From positions 2,779,001 through 2,843,000 of the forward strand of contig NC_135551.1 in assembly GCF_964340395.1 (NCBI RefSeq): a stretch of 64,000 nt of DNA. Direction: 5' to 3'. Every line of letters starts with the position of its first letter. The first letter of the stretch is position 1. This document shows positions 24,030 through 37,117 of the stretch, one piece after another. The notes below the pieces were generated by a model. The model had not been told where the DNA came from and searched no databases. It saw only the letters and a list, made by a program, of their open reading frames with translations. The stretch comes from Glandiceps talaboti. Lineage: Eukaryota; Hemichordata; Enteropneusta; Spengelidae. The translations under genes and the position numbers were made by a program.

Positions 24030-25200
24030 TTTGTATGGCTGCATGAGTGATTGCTCTTTTAACTATCCCATTTTTGCGTCTCCGGCACCAATTGTCATAT
24101 CTGCGCCATCATCTACCTCGCGTTTCGGTCCGCTGTCTTCGCTGCACATGATCATATATTACTTATTGACATACACAAACAGCACTCCTCGATTTTTGTT
24201 ATCCCTTTCCGTACGTCTGGTTTCTTGTGGATTTTGGTTTTCTCTGACTAGGTGGGTCTCTAGGGTTGATTACTTTGTTGTTTGGTTGGTTGGCGTTGGT
24301 TGGTTGGTTGGTTGGTTGGTCGGTTGGTTGGTTGGTTGGCAATGGTTCGTTGGTTAGTCCTTTGTAGGTTTTACATATTTTTCACTTGCTGTCTATGGCC
24401 TTAATCTCTCATACCAACACACATAAACCTCACAAACCTCCGCCGTGTCGCCGCCATCTCTATTACTGCCGTGTCGCCATCTTTATTTGCCATCACCGTT
24501 GTGCGTCATATTCATTACAACAATACATTAAAGTCCCCCATTCATTTTAACTTTCTGTATGTATGTTTGTATGGTTTAGAGTTATAATGGCACATTCCAT
24601 TATAACTCTTCATATTCGCAGTCAAGCATGTGCATGTATGTTAACCCTCTCCCCCCCCCCCCCCCCCAAAAAAAAAAGTATGTGTCCTTGTATGGTGATT
24701 CAAATTGGCAACAAAGAATTGTTTGGCAGCGATGACACCCCTAGCATTGACTAGATAATATGGATTTTAGAGTAATCAATTTCCAATGCGGCCTAAATTC
24801 AACTGCATACAGAGCTCAGTAGAGCTATCAAACGTTTAATCCTCTTTTTATCAGGGGGGTAGGTTGGTCAATTTCACTACAAACATTCAAATTAAACTCT
24901 CAAATCCAGGGGACCATATAGCCAGAATTACCATACGAGTATGACTACATTCTCAGTTTAAATAATTGTTGGTATAATGCTAAAAATGCTACTAATGACT
25001 GAGTGAATTTAAGGTACTGTCGTCTTTAGTGTATCCATGGCTGTGTATGACTAGGCAATATCTATTACATGGTAGGTCTACAGAATATCAAGTATACATC
25101 ACTTACACCTAAAAGCTATGAATGGTAAGCGTCATCTAGAAGTTCTTTACTTATCTTTGCTGTTCATCTACAATTGATGTGTGCTGACATGAACACAGAT
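24030..25200 (+). repeat. Diverged ~1.1-kb duplication, copy 1
   Basis: Shares ordered blocks with 26.40-27.52 kb: CCATCATCTACCTCGCG-type, AGAGTTATAATGGCAC, CAACAAAGAATTGTTTGGCAG, CCCCTAGCATTGACTAGATA, CAGAGCTCAGT and AAGTATACATCACTTACA. Contains a (GGTT)n run at about 24283-24341. No coding support. Confidence 0.7.
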
Positions 25201-25239
25201 GAAAAGTGATGTAGCCTCAAATATTCATCTGAAAGTTGT

Positions 25240-25640
25240 TCATAAACTGATAAATTTTCATCAAGTCTTCATCAAAGACAGTCTTCAATATTTCAACTTA
25301 CTAGCCAAGTCAAATTCAGAATTTTTTATGACAAATATGGCCAATATTTTGTCATCATTGCAAAGGTCACAAAACAAAGCAATGACAAGGTCTCAAAGCT
25401 CATTATAAATAAAATGGGTATTAAGTCATTTAATTTTGGTTTCTATGTATTAAGCTACCAGACTGAGCTTGTGCACAAAATGTGAAGTTTGACATTTGTG
25501 CCAGGCTTGGTTGAAAATGGTCTATGCATCTCTGCTGTATTCTATGCACTATGATTAATGTTTGACTATTTGACCTTGAAGATACAGGTCGAGGTCAAAG
25601 GTCGAGGTCTCAGAAAGACCATTATCAATAATATGGATAT
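25240..25640 (+). repeat. Dispersed GGTCGAGGTCAAAGGTC-type repeat
   Basis: Shares phrases such as TTTTATGACAAATATGGCC, GTGCCAGGCTTGGTTGAAA and CCTTGAAGATACAGGTC with 32.6-33.2, 38.5-38.8, 45.5, 48.1, 52.4-53.1 and 60.2 kb; a high-copy family. Confidence 0.6.
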
Positions 25641-25681
25641 GGATAATATAACACTCAAAGTGGGTCACTATTACACTTCAA

Positions 25682-26101
25682 TAATAGCACCCAGTATTAA
25701 ATAGCACTATTGCAAGAAATGTGGGAATTGAATACTAGCACTCGGTATTAAATAGCACTATTGCAAGACATGTGGGGATTGAATACTAGCACCCGGTATT
25801 AAATAGCACTATTGCAAGAAATGTGGGAATTGAATACTAGCAACCGGTATTAAATAGCACTATTGCAAGAAATGTGGGAATTGAATACTAGCAACCGGTA
25901 TTAAATAGCACTATTGCAAGAAATGTGGGAATTGAATACAAGCAACCGGTATTAAATAGCACTATTGCAAGAAATGTGGGAATTGAATAATAGCACCTGG
26001 TATTAAATAGCACTATTGCAAGACATGTGGGAATTGAATAATAGCACCCGGTATTAAATAGCACTATTGCAAGAAATGTGGGAATTGAATACTAGCAACC
26101 G
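25682..26101 (+). repeat. 52-bp minisatellite, eight copies
   Basis: Unit holds GGTATTAAATAGCACTATTG, CAAGAAATGTGGGAATTGAA and TACTAGCAACC. Variants (ACATG/AAATG, CACC/AACC) are shared between adjacent copies. Confidence 0.9.
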
Positions 26102-26399
26102 TTCATGTTGCACTTAAAAATAGTGACCCCCCTGCAATTCATCCACAAAACAATTCCCCCCCCCCCCGACAAATATAAAAACACAATGTCCTGCCCATCT
26201 GTTGACAGGAAACACTCTTTTTGTTCACGCACACTGCATATATAGTTAATTTTACATGTTACATTTTCAGTAATTTTAATTTTTATACTATTTTTTTATA
26301 ACATTAGCATGGAACTATAACAAAACAATAGATGGTTACAAAGGCCAAAGAAAATGATTATCAAAATCTTGTGAAATTAAAATGCTTTTACTTTTCTAA

Positions 26400-27515
26400 G
26401 TATGAATGAATGAATGAGTGACTGTTGTTCTTATAACCCCCTCTCCAACCTACACATTTCAAATACTACCCGTATTTTCATCATCATCGCCATCAACTAC
26501 CTCACGCCTCGGTCCTTTTTTGCCATCACTACGCATGACCACATATTACATATACACAAACGGTTCATCTTTTTTCTTTTTCTTCTCATTTTGGGTTGTC
26601 CTCAGGTTAGGTTAGGTCAGAGGGTCGGTAGTTTGGATTATTTTCACTTGCCTGGCTATGGACTTTCTCTCATACTTAACATCCACAGACACAAATTTCG
26701 CACTTCCACCACTGTCACCAATTTCACCACGTCTCCGTTTGCATTCATCATCTTCGCTGCGTCTTCATCTGCATTCGTCATGTTCGCCCTGTGTCATATT
26801 CAAGTTATTTTTACACCAACACCAACACAAACTATAGGTTTTCATGTTTGAGAGTTATAATGGCACCATACCCTCATAACTCCTCACTATTGGCTGTCAA
26901 GCATTGTGAGTGTGTGTATTAAACTTGCCCCCACCAAAAATAAATAAATAAATAAAAGTAATAAATAAAAATAAAGGAAAAACTGTGGCCTATTGTATAT
27001 AAAAGGGTATGTATGGCAACTCAAAAGAAGCGACAAAGAATTGCTTGGCAGCAATGATACCCCTAGCATTGACTAGATAATATGGACGTTAGATTCAATA
27101 TTTCATGCGCCACATTTCAACAGAGCTCAGTGAAGTTCTACCAACCCTGTACATCATATCATTGGGATTAGGAATGGACAATAAAAATATCAAGGATCTA
27201 ACGTTCAGGGGACTTTTTTGCCCGACTTGCCATATCATAACGGTACTCGGTATATACCAGTTAATCTAGATGAATGAAATAAATGAAATAAAATATACCA
27301 TAAGTTCTATAAATAGTCTATACATATTATAATGACCAACTGAAAGTACTATCGTCTGGCTTTTGTGGCTGTCATTCAAGGCAATTTCTATTACATCTAC
27401 AAGATATCAAGTGTACATCACCTACATCTGACGGCTTAGAGTGTTAAGTGTCTTCTCTAGGGTACTTACTTTTTTATTATTCGTCAACATTTGATCATGA
27501 TGTGTAATGATGATG
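26400..27515 (+). repeat. Diverged ~1.1-kb duplication, copy 2
   Basis: Direct copy of 24.03-25.20 kb with the same order of conserved blocks (GAGTTATAATGGCACC, CGACAAAGAATTGCTTGGCA, CCCCTAGCATTGACTAGATA, CAAGTGTACATCACCTACAT). Diverged by many substitutions and indels, so old. Confidence 0.7.
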
Positions 27516-27525
27516 AACGTAAGTG

Positions 27526-27622
27526 TAGTCTGTAAGGTACGCCGTGATGGGGCGCCCTCACACTTCAGCCAACCCCTTCCACGCCGGTGAGGGCGGAACG
27601 TCAGGACGTATCTTACAGTCTA
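27526..27622. mobile_element. 97-bp MITE with 9-bp target duplication
   Basis: Terminal inverted repeats TAGTCTGTAAGGTACG and CGTATCTTACAGTCTA (two mismatches). Flanked on both sides by ACGTAAGTG (27517-27525 and 27623-27631). The GC-rich interior has a second inverted pair (CGCCCTCAC / GTGAGGGCG). A 9-bp duplication is typical of Mutator-like elements; that class is an inference. Confidence 0.8.
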
Positions 27623-27743
27623 ACGTAAGTGACACACAAACTTAATTATGTATGCGTAAGAGCAAATGACACACATCTTATGGCAAATGACTAGCGTATG
27701 GAAATAAATGACACACATAAGGCAAGTAATGCACGTATGACCA

Positions 27744-27906
27744 CAGGGGCGTGTAATATTTCTTAGATTGTTGTTTTCCTGGTCTACAGACTAGATATAA
27801 CAACCTTTTGACTATATATTCCTACCTGTAAGTAAGGAAAAAACATTTCCGCTACTTAAGAAAACGGCGATCCAGGGCGGCAATCTAAGCAATAATACGT
27901 GCCCTG
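27744..27906. mobile_element. 163-bp MITE, hAT-like ends
   Basis: Ends CAGGGGCGTGTAATATTTC / AATAATACGTGCCCTG are imperfect inverted repeats extended by CTTAGATTG / CAATCTAAG. CAGGG...CCCTG resembles hAT termini. Flanking 8-mers do not match clearly. Confidence 0.6.
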
Positions 27907-27975
27907 TGCTCGTGACTATAAATGGCGCACACACAAGGCGAATGATGCACACGTGACAATAAATCTAAATGACAC

Positions 27976-30089
27976 ACATGACTACATGAGATGACTACAT
28001 GCGATGACTACATGAGATGACTACATGCGATATGACTACATGAGGTGACTACATGCGATGTGACTACATGAGATGACTACATGCGATATGACTACATGAG
28101 ATGACTACATACGATATGACTACATTAGATGACTACATGCAATACTGCGATGCGAGATGATGACATGATATGCGGCGATTTTGTAATGACGTTATGCCAT
28201 TCGTAGATTATTCAATATGCATAAGGGGTAGACCATTCGATATCCTGGGGGGGGGGGCTTGGAAGATTGGTGGAAGATTTTTTTTACGTCAATGTTGAAC
28301 ACCTACATTTGTTGCCACAATTTTCTGTTTGGTTTTGGCACACGGTAATAGAGAGAGTAAAAAGATGCTGTTCTATCACACACATATTATATTTAAAAAA
28401 CTACATATTTCATACATGTTTGATTTTCAATTAAATAAGCATGCCATGGTATGGTGACACACTGAAAATACAAATCGGAAACTTGATTGGTGAGCTCAAA
28501 CATTCAGATAGACCGGTCAGTTTCTCCAGATTGGGGGATGGGGGGGGGGTGTCAGTGTTTTTTTTCCATTGGGCCGACAAAAAGTCACTGACCCCCCCCC
28601 CCCCTGAATAAAGTTTCATAGCATCTGACAGTAAGTTGTAGAGGGAAGAGCTTTGAGACTGGCAAATGTCCACCTCTTGTGCGAGTGTCTGTGAATGGGG
28701 GGGGGGGGGTTCTAGCCGGTCTCCCCCTAGAAAACGGCCTGGATGATTTTTACTTCTAAAGGCAATGTTTAGGCTATTCACAGACACTTTCAGACAATAA
28801 TTTACAAATTTTACAAGACAGCTCTAACATGTAAAAAGCAACTCTGTGAGGTTGAAACATTTTTGAAATAAAGTTTCATAGCATCTTGACAGTAAGAGTT
28901 GGAGGAAAGAACTTTGATTTGAGACTGGAACATGTCTACCTCTTACGGGGGGGTTCTCGGGGGTCCCCCTAGAAGCCCTGGAGGTTTTTTACTTCTCAAG
29001 CAATGTTTAGGCTATTCACAGACACTTTCAGACAATAATTTGCAAGCTTTACAAGACAGCTCTAACATGTAAAAAGCAACTACACATGGTTGAAACATTT
29101 TTGAAATAAAATTTCATAGCATCTTGACAGTAAGAGGTGGAGGGAAGAACTTTGATTTGAGGCTTGGACATGTCTACCTCTTATGGGGGGGGGGGGGTCC
29201 TAGGGGATCTCCCCTAGAAGCTTTTCAAGTTTTTTTTAAACCAATTTTGGTGAATCTTATTGTTGGTTTAACGAATGAGTGGCGTCTGGGGTGATGGAGT
29301 CCAAGGCTAACGAAACTGACTGGTCCCTGACATGTGTTTGAAACTGTTTGTCATGATTTGACAAGTGTCCTGGTTGGAGAGGTACGAGCAATTTGAACAG
29401 TATACTCGAACCTGTGCATCATTTCCCTGCCAAGACATTTTTTTTCTAGCAGCAGTGGTCCATCTTTTTTTTCCATAACCCTCTCATATCCGGATTTTTT
29501 TTTCAAGCAAATCCATTTGGCATCTTTTTTCCCCCAAAATCTTCCAAGCCCTCCCCCCCCCAGGATATCAAATGGTCCACCTCTTACGACGTGCAACATG
29601 CTGAGGAGTACTCCCTAGCCTGTTTCATATTAATACTCGTATTATGCGTATTGAATAATCTACGAATGGCATAACGTCATTACAAAATCGCCGCATATCA
29701 TGTCATCATCGCAGTATTGCATATAGTCATCTCATGTAGTCATGTCGCATGTAGTCATCTCATGTAGTCATATCGCATGTAGTCATCTCATGTAGTCATA
29801 TCGCATGTAGTCATCTCATGTAGTCACATCGCATGTAGTCACCTCATGTAGTCATATCGCATGTAGTCATCTCATGTAGTCATATCGCATGTAGTCATCT
29901 CATGTAGTCACATCGCATGTAGTCACCTCATGTAGTCATATCGCATATAGTCATCTCATGTAGTCATATCGCATATAGTCATTGCAGTATTGCATATAGT
30001 CATTGTAGTATTGCATATAGTCATTGCAGTATTGCATATAGTCATTGCAGTATTGTATTTTCGAATATTGGCAGGCATTCTACGCCATA
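27976..30089. mobile_element. Long inverted-repeat element, copy B (2.1 kb, left end truncated)
   Basis: Same structure as the 8.0-11.3 kb copy: minisatellite (27981-28135), inverted unique segment, three ~245-bp direct repeats (28610-29280), inverted segment, minisatellite (29715-30055) and terminal GGCAGGCATTCTACGCCATA. It lacks the outer left terminus and has shorter arrays. Internal identity to copy A looks above 90%. Confidence 0.8.
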
Positions 30090-30419
30090 CACAGGCGGAA
30101 TAGGCATCCAGAGTGGTGCATTTTGATTGTCTTAATAAAATGTACGAGACGCTGTGTAAATTCATGTTTACTATTGTTTCCGCCAGGATTAAAGTATACA
30201 GTACGCATGCGTTCCAATGTAGCGATATAATATATTGACAGTCGCGTGCTGGACGCGATGAACACACACACTGCGTTCACTCCTAAATAGTATATAAAGA
30301 GAAGGCTACCGACTCTCTATTGATAAAATTGATACCCACTTGCAATCTTTCGCCATTTTCATCTCAATTTACCATCAAACTTAACAAAATGCCACCAGGA
30401 CGCGAAAGCAAATTTCAGG

Positions 30420-30640
30420 ACAATCTGCCCACTAGTTTTGAAATTGAATTTTTTTGACCAAAAAGCCTAATTGCATACCACTGAGGGGATCATCATGAAG
30501 AATTTTTCAGTTGCAAATCCCTTAAAGTACACACTCACAAAAGTTTAGATCAATCTGCTCAGTTGTTATGGAGCTTTCACCAAAAATCACATTTTTTGAC
30601 CCAAATCCAGATTGTATTCATTGCATTCTCCAAATTATGC
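30420..30640 (+). repeat. Fragment of the TAGCAC-type dispersed element
   Basis: Matches the 57.4-57.8 kb segment: TTTTTGACCAAAAAG, CCTAATTGCATACCACTGA, CAATCTGCTCAGTTGTTATG and CACATTTTTTGACCCAAAT. Confidence 0.6.
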
Positions 30641-32240
30641 TTACATTTGTTATTATTCATAAAATAATCAATTGTTTTGATCAAGTCTTAGATATTTCAA
30701 CTGCCATCTCAATCATTACATAGATCAAGGGTCTCAAGCTACTTAAATATTTGGGTGTGTGGAATGTTGGATTTGGAAGTCTCAGCGGAGTCACTTGATT
30801 TCATTTTACACCGAGTTGCGCAGCGAGCCCCTCCCCACCCCCATCTAGGTCACAACACAAACATATTTAAACGAATAACACAGTTGGAATGACATCACAA
30901 TAAATACATTTGATTGCGAAAATAACGCCGACGATAACTCACTGCCTAAAAACAATTCTTGTCTATGTACAAAACAACCATCACTGTATGGGTGGATGGA
31001 TGGCTGGTGTCAGTTAGTCAATATGCGCCTGAAACGAGGTTCCGCTCTAGACATGGATAAGTTAATTTATTTGTACATTTAGGACGCCCACGATGTTATG
31101 TTATGTTATACCTATTAGCTGTCAAAATGTTGACTCGGTGTTTGACATGTACAGGAATAGCCCTCTACCGGAGCTATATTTAAAGTTTGTGTAGCGGGTT
31201 ATAACCAACTCCTTGTCTGAGTTGCTGCCGAATTCTATCAGTATTGGATAGTGTAAGACACGTGTAATATGATTTAAGAGTCATTTTAGCGTGAAACACT
31301 GGAAATTGAAGGGTTTTAAAAGTGTGGGGGGGGGGGGGGGGGGCGACGACACAGTTTTAAAACAAATTTAGTAAACGTTCGCATCGGTTTCAGAATGAAT
31401 GGTCATTCTAAACAATTGGTTGTGGTTAGACTGTCTACAGTCATTCGTGCCTTTTTGCTACGTTTCATCTAAAACAAAGTCGTCCCCTCGCTCCGTAGCA
31501 CTGGATACTAAATGCGTACTGATAGGAACTGTGAGTGCCGAACTGAAGCAATTTACCCTCTGAACATTGTCTTTTGGGGGGGGGGGGGGGGGCTAAAAAA
31601 GTACAAAACTTTTTCACCCATCCCCCTCCAATAAGTAATGCATGGACAATAATAGTAGCAATCCCTTCAGGAAGGGGCTTAAAAGTCTTGAAATAAAGTC
31701 AAGCCAACACAGGAATTTTGTTGGAACTAGTTGCTTCTAGTTTATTATACTTTCTATGTTGTACACACCATGTAAACTGACAACAAAACAAACATATAAC
31801 AAACAGCAGGAAGCTAGGACTAAAATATGGTGATGCTCCTACGATGGTTGGTATATAACCGGTTAAAATATCACAAGTTTGACACTGCTCTGGAGTATTC
31901 TGTATTGGAATGCAGATGATTGGAATGGTAAATATTGAACTAGTTATAAAAAAGTATCATAAAGAAAAGATAATAGAGGTGGTATTGGTCTGTATCAGGC
32001 TGTAGTATGACCCTAAAATCAATTACCATTAAGTCTTCTGTGGAACACATAGCCCCCCTACATTAATGTGTTGTTAATTGATGTCTGAAATTTGGTTCTA
32101 TAACTCTCACGTAAGTTCATAATATCATTGATAGCAGTGTCTACTCATAACATAAAGTGATGTTTAATTGCCTCAAATGCACACTACAGGTGTAAATGAA
32201 CATCGCCACTGTGTATTACACACAGTGTACACTGAGACAA
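30641..32240. other. Gene-free stretch
   Basis: Poly-G runs at about 31326 and 31577; no recognisable gene. A ~70-bp segment near 31810-31880 (AGGAAGCTAGGACTAAAATA) is repeated near 32250. Confidence 0.5.
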
Positions 32241-32242
32241 CA

Positions 32243-32430
32243 ACACTACAGGAAGCTATGACTAAAATATGGTGGCACTCTTAATACAACGGTTGGTGTA
32301 TAACCAGTTAGACATATCACATAACAGTGTAATACAGCGGTTGGTGTATAACCAGTTAGACATATCACATAACAGTGTAATACAACGGTTGGTGTATAAC
32401 CAGTTAGACATATCACATGACAGTGTAATA
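32243..32430 (+). repeat. 49-bp tandem repeat, three copies
   Basis: Unit: AATACAACGGTTGGTGTATA, ACCAGTTAGACATATCACAT, AACAGTGT; spacing 48-49 bp. Confidence 0.85.
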
Positions 32431-32579
32431 CATCATAATATAGCATACAGTATCTTGGACAAAAGTACCAGACATAGAAATATGACTCAATACAGGGCCA
32501 GTCTGACTACATGTAGTTGTCCAGACCAAAAAAAATGGTTACATTTATTTACCAAATTACTATTTGAGCCTAAAGAGTG

Positions 32580-33230
32580 AAAATCAAGGTCAAAGGTCTG
32601 TTTCTAAATGTATGGTTACATACACTTGAATCATGTATATACATGCAAACCTTCGAAAGTACAGAGTAAACTGCTATTTCACCTTTAACATGAAGGTCAT
32701 GGGTCATGGGTTTCTCATCAGAAAGCTAATATTAGTGTAGACAAGTAAATGATGCCCCTATGAACAAACTTCTGAAGTTTTTGTGCAAATTTCAATTTGA
32801 CCTTGAGGATGAAGGTCAAGATCAAAAGTCATGGTCTGGATAGAAAGCTTTCTTCTCACAATGTGGGTTTACACACTTGAACTGTGTCTCTAGGTATGGA
32901 ACTTCCAGAGTTATTGGGCAATTCACTACATGACCTTGAAGATGATGGTCTCATTAGATATCTCACTATTGACAATTTGGGGTAGACAGTTGAATGGCAT
33001 CTGAATGTATCAGACTTTACAGGTAAGAATACTCAGGCCACCATTTTGCCATAAAGGTCAACTTGCATTTATGTACCCTATAGTATTTGATATTTGCACA
33101 AGGTTTGGTTGAAATTGAATTGTCGGTATCTGAGGTATGGGTGGTTAACAGATGGACGGGCATATAGATGGATATTGGTCATTTCTGTAACCACCTCCAG
33201 GCTTTGCTTGTTGGGGACTAATAAAGGAAA
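32580..33230 (+). repeat. Dispersed AAGGTCAAGGTCAAAGGTC-type repeat
   Basis: Contains the family phrases GACCTTGAGGATGAAGGTCA, CACAAGGTTTGGTTGAAATT and a TTGGGGACTA end; same family as 25.2-25.6 and 52.4-53.1 kb. No ORF of interest. Confidence 0.6.
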
Positions 33231-33937
33231 AAAGATGTAACAATTCTTGGTACCTGAAATGGAATACTACTTAGGCGCATCATAAAAATATTGACTAATC
33301 AATTTCTTAGACGCTACCATAACTTCTGCTCCATGCACTTCACATGCATTAGTATAGATGCACGTGAGAATGAGTCGACCTTCTTGTTTGATTTGGACCC
33401 TCTAGCATGAGATAAAATGTTATTACAGGTACTGAGAATTGAGAAGAGTTTATAACTCCACAGAAAATAATCACAATTCTTTTAAAGACTGCAAAGATGG
33501 CAAATGTTGCTGTTGATTGTCTACAGTATACTTAGAGCATAAGACTGTCTTGAATACAAATAGCCAATCAAATTTCACCTTGCAAATAAGTGAACCACAA
33601 TTGGCCAATTGAAGTACATACTGTGAAGAAATGAAATACAATTAACCAATTACATTTCATGCAGTGAATTAAGTCATTTTACATATCAATAAACCTAACT
33701 AAAGAGGAAAGACGTTTCTCTTGTTTATAGACTTCTGAATAAATATTGCACAACATTTCTGAAAAAAGATAGCAACTAAATAAATAAAAGTAATTTAGAG
33801 TGACAAATAAAATATACAAAATGTGACACATAACAACATGACACTGGTTTCCATAACAACATCCTATTACTTTCCACCAGAATAACAAACAAATCTTGTT
33901 TTACATAAGCAATAGAATTTGTATACATAAAGCACTT

Positions 33938-34322
33938 GATAATATCTAATGATTGCCATCATTCATATTCTCTGATAATATCTAATGATTGCCATCATTC
34001 ATATTCTGATAATATCTAATGATTGCCATCATTCATATTCTCTGATAATATCTAATGATTGCCATCATTCATATTCTCTGATAATATCTAATGATTGCCA
34101 TCAATCATATTCTCTGATAATATCTAATGATTGCAATCATTCATATTCTCTGATAATATCTAATGATTGCCATCATTCATATTCTCTGATAATATCTAAT
34201 GATTGCCATCAATCATATTCTCTGATAATATCTAATGATTGCAATCATTCTGATAATATCTAATGATTGCCATCAATCATATTCTCTGATATCTAATGAT
34301 TGCCATCATTCATATTCTCTGT
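33938..34322 (+). repeat. 36-bp minisatellite, ~10 copies
   Basis: Unit: CTGATAATATCTAATGATTG then CCATCATTCATATTCT, with deletion variants. Confidence 0.9.
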
Positions 34323-34564
34323 ATATAGTCTCTATGTTTGACTAATATCAGACCCATTATTAAATGGCATTAAAGTTTAATATTTCTAGTAGATTATCTA
34401 ATATATAAAGACAAGATAGTAGTTAATGATATCAATCTCTGTATTTAGCTCATGTTTAGTTCTAAATCTAAAATAGTAAGATATATCTGTCTCTACATTT
34501 CTTATCTTGATCAATAGACTTCACAATTTGTTTATTGTACACTAACTTACAGTACAACTGTCAA

Positions 34565-34708
34565 TCACTTGAATAGTCCATACACTCAGTACATGTAACA
34601 TATTACAAAGTCACTTGAATAGTCCATACACTCAGTACATGTAACATGTTACAAAGTCACTTGAATAGTCCATACACTCAGTACATGTAACATATTACAA
34701 AGTCACTT
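34565..34708 (+). repeat. 46-bp tandem repeat, three copies
   Basis: Unit starts TCACTTGAATAGTCCATACA and continues CTCAGTACATGTAACATATT. Confidence 0.9.
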
Positions 34709-35079
34709 CACAGATAATGACATATACAGATTACAGTTACAATTCAATTGTAAAGAAATTAAACCTCTTTAGATTTTATAATTGTTCAATGACAAATCTG
34801 TTAAATTAAAACAATTATATCTGTTATCTTAAAACCAAGAGATTATGTACAGTCTACCTTGTACAATGTGAGTAAAGTAGGACCTGGTGACTATAAACAC
34901 AAAATGTCAAAGTAATGGCATTTTGACTCCTACAATATGTGATGTGTTTCTAATACAGTATAATCTACATACTTTTTGACCAATAAGTAAGTGAGTTAGA
35001 CAGCGATGGTGCCTAAAGCCTACAAACAAACACAGCTAAGGGATTCATGTGTAATATATAAACTCTGATACCTGTTTCT

Positions 35080-35300
35080 GTAAGCACACAGCTAAAGGGC
35101 CCATGTGGCTGTCCTTAAGTGAACGTTGGTGCTTATACTGTACTAGCACACAGCTAAGGGGCCCATGTAGCTGTCCTAAAGCGAACTTTGATACTTATAG
35201 TGTACTAGCACACAGCTAAGGGGTCCATGTAGCTGTCCTTAAGTGAACTTTGATAATAGTGTACTAGCACACAGCTAAGGGGTCAATGTAGCTGTCCATT
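35080..35300 (+). repeat. ~60-bp tandem repeat, four copies
   Basis: Unit: AGCACACAGCTAAGGGGCCC, ATGTAGCTGTCCTTAAGTGA, ACTTTGATACTTATAGTGTACT. Confidence 0.85.
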
Positions 35301-35944
35301 GACTTAGTACATTTGAAAGTGCAATTAGTAACTATGGCAATGTAAGTGTCTGATATCACAGTACATGTTTGTTTTTAGTATAAACACTATTACCCTTTGG
35401 GATAATAAAACAAGCTATCTTAACATAATCCAAGTATTAAACCCTTTACACATGGAACAAAACTAATACATCAGATGTATGATATTTGACTTCCTTCTTA
35501 GATAATACAGTCCACTATAATTCCATAATTTGACCACCTTCTGTCATATACGGTATAAGTCAGTTGGTCCCACACAACTCAAGTCATTCATTCTACTTAC
35601 ACATAATAAGAATGGGCTGGTTAATACCTTGGTCATTCTATTACACATAGCAATCAGTAACTCAGTCACAGAGTTCACATTTGAAATTAAATTGATTGTA
35701 AAAACTCTGTTTATAATCACTTGCTGTCACAACACTCAGTGTTTTATTTAAGGGCGGTAAGTAGGTAAAATCTACTGGGGTTCCCACATCATTTTACCGG
35801 GGTTCCCCACCTAAACTATGATACATTGCATGGGAAGCACTACCAGTTTTACCTCTTTCCCCCTTTCTGTTACCGGGGTTCCCAAACCTTAGCAAAAACA
35901 CTGACACTGAATTAATAACTAAAACTAACTGAATTAATAACTAA

Positions 35945-36260
35945 AACATTTTAAAAATCACACAAATGGCGTTGTAGCACAAGTGTACACTTTATGTGCT
36001 TTTTTGAAAAAAAAAGATTTTCCACATGCTGATCCTGTCCTGCTGTTATCTTTGCTATATACACCTGGTCCATCATTTTATTGTTGCTAGGGACAGTATC
36101 TTGTTGCTAGGGAAAGTATCTTACAATGTAGTTAAGTGACTGTAAGTCAATTGTTGCAGCATACACCATCATTTCAATGTTGCTATTGGCATGGTCTTGT
36201 TGCTAGGCATACATGTACTCATTTTTTATGTTTATCCTGACAGTTGGTTAACAATGAAAA
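35945..36260 (+). repeat. 5' part of a TAGCAC-type dispersed element
   Basis: Begins ATGGCGTTGTAGCACAAGTG and contains CTGCTGTTATCTTTGCTATA and TTGCTATTGGCATGGTC / TTGTTGCTAGGCATA, as at 48.14 and 56.6 kb. Confidence 0.6.
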
Positions 36261-37117
36261 AAAAAAGTTTTAAAAAGTGTATGAACACATGCTGGTCATA
36301 TTTTCAATACACATTTAACATTGTGGATGATTCAGAAATGATAATTAAAGTCAGACGGAAATGTTGAACCATTTGTTTTGTTACATTTCCTAAATTTATG
36401 TAATAAACATTAATTTTCAGATATGTGCTCGTGTGGTTGCCATCTGACAATTAGTGTCATTGTGATTTTTTTCTAATCCTGCCATAGAGGGCATAATTTT
36501 AAAAAAAAAATTCATCAGATATAAGAAATCTAGGGTGGGTTGGGTCATGAGAAATATTTGAATTAAGTAAGGCTGCCCTAGATAATGTCCCTATCAAAAT
36601 TACAAGGTAACTGTCTGACAGTTTTTGATATATACTTAGTTATAAGTATGTGACAGTAGACATGCAACTTTATGTCAGTGTGTGGAATAACATTAATACA
36701 TGCAATTTATGTCAATGTATGGAATAAGATATCATTAACTAGAATAGTGACTGTGTTATATGTTTATTTGTACAAGTACAGTGCTAGTACACATAATAAG
36801 GTGGAATTACTTGTTTATAATTTGGGTACAGTCAACACTAATGATGTGATCAAGTCAGTCAAACAAAACACAAGACCCTGCTAAAATTCTAACACAACTT
36901 AAATCTAAAATAAAAACTTAAGTTTCATAATAATTTGTGTTGTTTTATCAATCTTAAAACATCTCTATGAAATAAAAGATGAAATGTGGCCATAAAATTC
37001 TTTTAAAGAATGAATACAGGAAATTAGCCTCACATAAAATATTAACTTCCTAATATCATTGTCAGAAAAACATATATTATTTGTTGTCTCTTGCACGCAA
37101 CAAAATTCCAATGTGAC

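Noticed and set aside
24031-24357. 108-codon ORF ending in a Gly-Trp-Leu-Val repeat
   Set aside because: The tail is (GGTT)n; the segment is one half of a diverged duplication whose other copy has no matching frame.
33935-34325. Regular 36-bp repeats resembling a CRISPR array
   Set aside because: Units are contiguous with no unique spacers, and the genome is eukaryotic: an ordinary minisatellite. The same applies to the other arrays.
36755-36775. AATAAA on the minus strand as VPS13 polyadenylation signal
   Set aside because: It would imply a ~1.5-kb 3'UTR running through two minisatellites; possible but not supported by any downstream element I can see.
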